From assembly GCF_030704535.1 (NCBI RefSeq), contig NC_081818.1, positions 28,910,001 to 28,974,000 on the forward strand: a DNA stretch of 64,000 nucleotides. Reading direction: 5' to 3'. The stretch is from Vitis vinifera (Eukaryota > Streptophyta > Magnoliopsida > Vitales > Vitaceae). Positions within the stretch are counted from its first letter, which is position 1. The number at the start of each line of letters is the position of its first letter. This document shows positions 60,574-64,000 of this stretch, piece by piece. Below the pieces are notes generated by a model that was not told the origin of the DNA, ran no database searches, and saw only the letters and a list, made by a program, of their open reading frames with translations. A program made the position numbers and the translations under genes.

Positions 60574-62035
60574 ATGGCTGATCACTTGGCACTCTACTCT
60601 AACCGCCTCCTCACACCCCCCACATTGGAACAGATGCACAAAGAAGAGGAGAAAAGACTAGCCGGAGAAGGCTCCTCCCAGCAGATAGCTGAGCTCTACT
60701 CTAACTGGGCAATGGACGGATTCAGCATAAAAGCTGAATGTCGCATTTGTCAGGAAGACGATCTCGCCGGAAACATGGAGGCCCCTTGTGCTTGTAATGG
60801 TAGCTTAAAGGTAAACATATTATTCCATTCTTGTTCTAATTACTTGTCCATAGAATGACTTGTTATTTCTAGATTGAATGACAATTAAATACCATGTCTT
60901 TTACAGTATGCCCATAGGAAATGCATCCAAAGGTGGTGCAACGAGAAGAAAAGCATAGTCTGTGAAATATGCCAACAGGTATACGACCCTCTGAAATTCT
61001 GAACTTGGAGTATTTTCTCAAGTTTCCACCCACATGAGTAATTGGGTTTAATATTATTAGGTTGTTCATTCCTGGTTTTAACCTGCAGGCGTATCAACCA
61101 AATTACACCTGCCCGCCACTTCCAACTCCACCAACTCGTCTCCGAAATCATGCAGCCATTAATGTCAGGTGAGTACATATTCAATCTTTATTATATGATT
61201 CCACAGCTCCCAGATCTTAATAAGCTCTGTATAATGGTTCTTCGGCATTTGCATAATGAATTATGATCAGTGATGAAGAAAGCGATGATCATTTAAATGA
61301 TCAGGGAGGTGACACAGGCATTAATGTACTGGAGCCGGATTGTGCTGCTATAACTGCCCGCATGACTTCTCTATGCCAGACGCTACTCCTGATTGTAAGT
61401 CCTTATATAATCATATACATTAAATTTTATTACGAAAATGCATTTTGGGACAACTTGTTCATGTTTCTATGTTGGAATAATCTCTAGTTAATTTAATTTG
61501 CCTGGCAGGTAACAGCTTCGATCCTACTGGGGAATGCTGCTCCCATCTCGGGACGTGTTCATGATGGATATGTCTCATTTTCCACCAAGGTAAAGTCTGA
61601 AAACTTATCATCCTTTCCCATTAAATCGCATTGCTCGTGTGCATGTGCTTGCTTCTGCCTTCTATCCCTCACCCAATTTGGAAATTTAAATCTCTTCCTT
61701 ATTATAATAGCTTAGCTTAACTTTAACAGGGGTTTCTGGGGCGATCGATGGAGTTCCTTCTCCCTTCCTATGCTCTGATATGGGCCATTAGCCTCCTAGT
61801 TAAGCTAAAACAGAGATATGTGAGTCCTTATCACTTTTTTCAGTGCATATATATTTTTATATATAACGGTTTTTTAAGCAAATTCTAATCGCTTTCATAA
61901 ATATTTATGCATCAGGAGGGGAGAAGAAGACTGCCCATAGAAGCTATGAGGTTGCAGTCTGGTAGAAGGGAAGTGGAGCTAAGAGAGAATGACTTGGACA
62001 TTGAAAATGGAAGTATTTTGCTACCATTTGTTTAA
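60574..62035 (+). CDS. RINGv (MARCH-like, C4HC3) E3 ubiquitin ligase, complete
   Basis: Seven exons: 60574-60810, 60907-60978, 61089-61168, 61271-61394, 61509-61589, 61730-61819 and 61916-62035 (TAA). They total 804 nt and give 267 residues in phase. The zinc ligands follow the RING-variant order C56-C59-C72-C74-H82-C85-C98-C101 ([29 protein letters not shown]). Downstream are a Pro-rich patch ([10 protein letters not shown]), an acidic patch (DEESDD), and two hydrophobic segments, [18 protein letters not shown] and [16 protein letters not shown], which may be membrane helices. Members of this family transfer ubiquitin at membranes. The start is the first ATG, and the first exon resembles plant RINGv/DUF3675 proteins. 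An inverted second copy begins 1.5 kb downstream. Confidence 0.9.
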
Positions 62036-62090
62036 TTTATGCAGAACAGTTATGCATAACCCTAATTCCTAAGTCTTAGAATTTTATGAT

Positions 62091-62323
62091 TGTAACAGAT
62101 AAAATAAATAATCAAGAAAACATATATGAGATTGATCTTGAAGAGAATTTTTTTTGTAGAGAATAACAAATTTAGAAAAAAAAAAAAACTTGGTTTCTCT
62201 TTCTTGACCTTTTTAATTTGACGTATGTTGTTTGACAGAGGGAAAATAAATCTCTTAAATTAAATAGAAGATAATTAAGAATAAAATAAGCCACATGGAC
62301 CATATTAAAAAAAAAATCTAACA
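62091..62323 (-). mobile_element. Second copia 3' LTR (antisense)
   Basis: The 233-bp block runs from TGTAACAGATAAAATA to AAAAATCTAACA, with TG...CA ends. On the - strand a purine-rich GGTTAAGTAGGAGA directly precedes it, like a polypurine tract. It starts about 55 bases after the stop of the + strand RINGv gene, so it may lie in that gene's 3' UTR. Confidence 0.6.
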
Positions 62324-62880
62324 TTCTCCTACTTAACCCATGTAATCATAGTTTAAGAACAAAGCATAATATGCATAGAATATGTTAAATCATTATTAAA
62401 CAAAAACTAATAAGGATTACAGTGGTCATATGTCATTATCTCGATATAGTCCCTTCCATGTATCACAATATTTAATTTTAAACTTGATATGAGTTGTAAT
62501 AAAACATATCATAATGATCCAACAATAATGTCTTTGTCAGAGGAAAATCTTGTTAAAACTCACATAATTCATTCATGATATACCAACATAAAAACCATGA
62601 TATTTAAATATATATTAGAAACAACATTTAAATGAGCTTAGAGTGTCAAATACATTAAAACATAAAATAATAACACAATGTCAATAACAGTACCCAATAA
62701 TGTCAATTTTTTTGATATATTCATTAAATGTCTTTGACAGCAATCCTTATTAATGAATTTGCAATCGTAAGGTTGGTGCTAATGTACTCGATTGACAACC
62801 TTTATTTTTAAACTTCTTCTTGGCAAAGTATTTTACTTTCATATATTTAACACCTTTCAAATACTTGTCGTTTTTCCAAA
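62324..62880 (-). pseudogene. Copia polyprotein tail, degenerate (antisense)
   Basis: On the - strand near 62700-62880, broken frames (KTFNEYIKKIDIIG at the end) resemble the closing segment of copia polyproteins of the type reading ADPLTKGLPPK. The remaining 350 bases to the LTR are non-coding. Heavily decayed. Confidence 0.5.
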
Positions 62881-63565
62881 AAAAAAAGAAAAAAAGACGG
62901 TGCAGTGAGTGATGTGAAACAAAGCTCCTTCTGGGCTCATAGAGACATGCCCATCAGACCATTCCTAGCAATTGACACAAACACAGAAAAATTGATCTTA
63001 ATTCAGGGTTTCGACACATAATGACTTTCTTGTAAGCACTTTTACGTTTGCTAAACCTTGGTGTTATGTGCTTTTGATTTTGTTTTCATGTGTTTTTGCC
63101 TCCTACCTTTTCTGTGTGCTTTTGGCTTTTTGTGTTGCGGTTACACTGTTACAGTTCTCCGCTAGTGTGATGCATGCAGGTCTCGATTGTGAAGTTACTG
63201 GAATAGCCTTGTTTTTGGAATTTTTCATATTTATTGTTGAAAGGTGCACGATTATCTCCTTCCCCTTTAAAATCCTTCACATGATTTATGCATATCTATC
63301 AAAATAATATCATATTTTGAAATATTTTTTAGAATCGTTTCTTAGAATAATATTTGATAAAAAATAAAAAATACTTTACAAATGAACTCCCAGTATACAT
63401 GTACACAACAAGAATATTTTTACAGACAAAAAACAGCTCAAATATGTGGCTGCCACACTCTACTTTCAGGCACATTCTATGATATTTCAAGACTCCCATA
63501 AGATTAGAGAGGTTCGTTTCTCATACATGCATACAACATATTGCCTATCAATCCGAGGATGAATC
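62881..63565. other. Spacer between the + and inverted RINGv copies
   Basis: No gene is recognised. The frame at 63068-63307 is hydrophobic and low in complexity and shows no family motif. The part near 63400-63565 should contain the 3' UTR of the inverted RINGv gene. Confidence 0.5.
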
Positions 63566-64000
63566 TTAGAAATGGTGTAGAGTCCCATTTTCAATATCCA
63601 AGTCATCCTCTCTCAGCTCCACTTCCCTTCTGCCAGACTGCAACCTCATAGCTTCTAAGGGCAGTCTTCTTCTCCCCTCCTGATGCATAAATATTATGAA
63701 AGAATAATAATTAGAATTTGTTCAAAAATGGTTATATATGCAAATATATATATATATACACTGCAAAACAGTAGTAAGGTACTCACAAATCTCCGTTTTA
63801 GTTTAACTAGGAGGCTTATGGCCCATATGAGAGCATAGGAGGGGAGGAGGAACTCCATCAATCGCCCCAGAAACCCCTGATCAGCCATTAGAGTTAAGCT
63901 AAGTTATTATAATAAGGAAGAGATTTAAAGCAGAAGCAAACATCTGCACATGAACAATGTGATTTAATGGGAAGGGATGATAAGTTTTCAGACTCTACAT
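63566..64000 (-). CDS. RINGv E3 ligase, inverted second copy, 3' exons only (cut by window end)
   Basis: On the - strand two exons are visible. 63876-63787 encodes [20 protein letters not shown] and continues SLLVKLKRRF. 63679-63566 encodes [20 protein letters not shown] and continues to DIENGTLHHF and a stop. They pair with the last two exons of the + copy at 60574, and the introns are alignable too (ACTTATCATCC and CTTAGCTTAAC occur in both). The C-terminus differs: the + copy ends SILLPFV, this copy ends TLHHF. The preceding exon should end at about 63999-64000, immediately before a GT donor. Upstream exons lie outside the window. Confidence 0.85.

Overview
This is nuclear DNA from a flowering plant. 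The genes are split by many GT-AG introns, the intergenic DNA is AT-rich, and all recognisable proteins are plant types: a plant PPIP5K, a P-type H+-ATPase ending in YTV, an h-type thioredoxin and RINGv E3 ligases. LINEs, SINEs, MITEs and copia fragments fill the introns and spacers. The protein and retroelement style resembles a woody eudicot such as grapevine (Vitis). That is an inference from remembered style, not a database match.

Layout. (1) 1-4940, + strand: the last 11 coding exons of an HI0933-like FAD-dependent oxidoreductase, with a 1.16 kb PIF/Harbinger-type element upstream in what is probably an intron. (2) 7123-40414, + strand: a complete 30-exon diphosphoinositol pentakisphosphate kinase (VIH1/VIH2, PPIP5K), predicted at 1057 aa. 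Its introns hold a near-full-length dead LINE of about 6 kb, two short 5'-truncated LINE tails, a SINE (all four with target-site duplications), two more SINE-like units, a GC-rich-ended MITE-like element, several 73-74 bp tandem duplications and a 39-bp-arm hairpin. (3) 40415-46094: intergenic, no gene recognised. (4) 46095-55014, + strand: a complete 21-exon plasma-membrane H+-ATPase of 955 aa, closest in memory to Arabidopsis AHA11. (5) 56044-56666, - strand: a complete three-exon thioredoxin h of 136 aa with WCGPC and a potential N-myristoylation start, convergent with the ATPase. (6) 57.6-64 kb: a rearranged cluster of RINGv (MARCH-like) genes. One copy is complete on + (60574-62035), a second is inverted and runs off the window end (63566-64000), and a third survives only as a last-exon fragment cut at a copia LTR (57595-57670). 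Two antisense copia 3' ends, a CACTA-like end with about nine 40-bp repeats and an RPAP3_C-like reading frame lie among them.

The genes do not form a pathway. VIH makes inositol pyrophosphates used in phosphate signalling, the ATPase energises the plasma membrane, thioredoxin h is a cytosolic or membrane-attached disulfide reductant, and the RINGv proteins are probable membrane E3 ligases. Splice positions were read by eye. For the complete multi-exon genes the exon sums are divisible by three and reading phase is kept across every junction, which supports the models strongly. I see no CRISPR array, operon or clearly new gene system. The most unusual parts are the layered retroelement history of the VIH introns, the inverted RINGv cluster and the hairpin at 35.8 kb.
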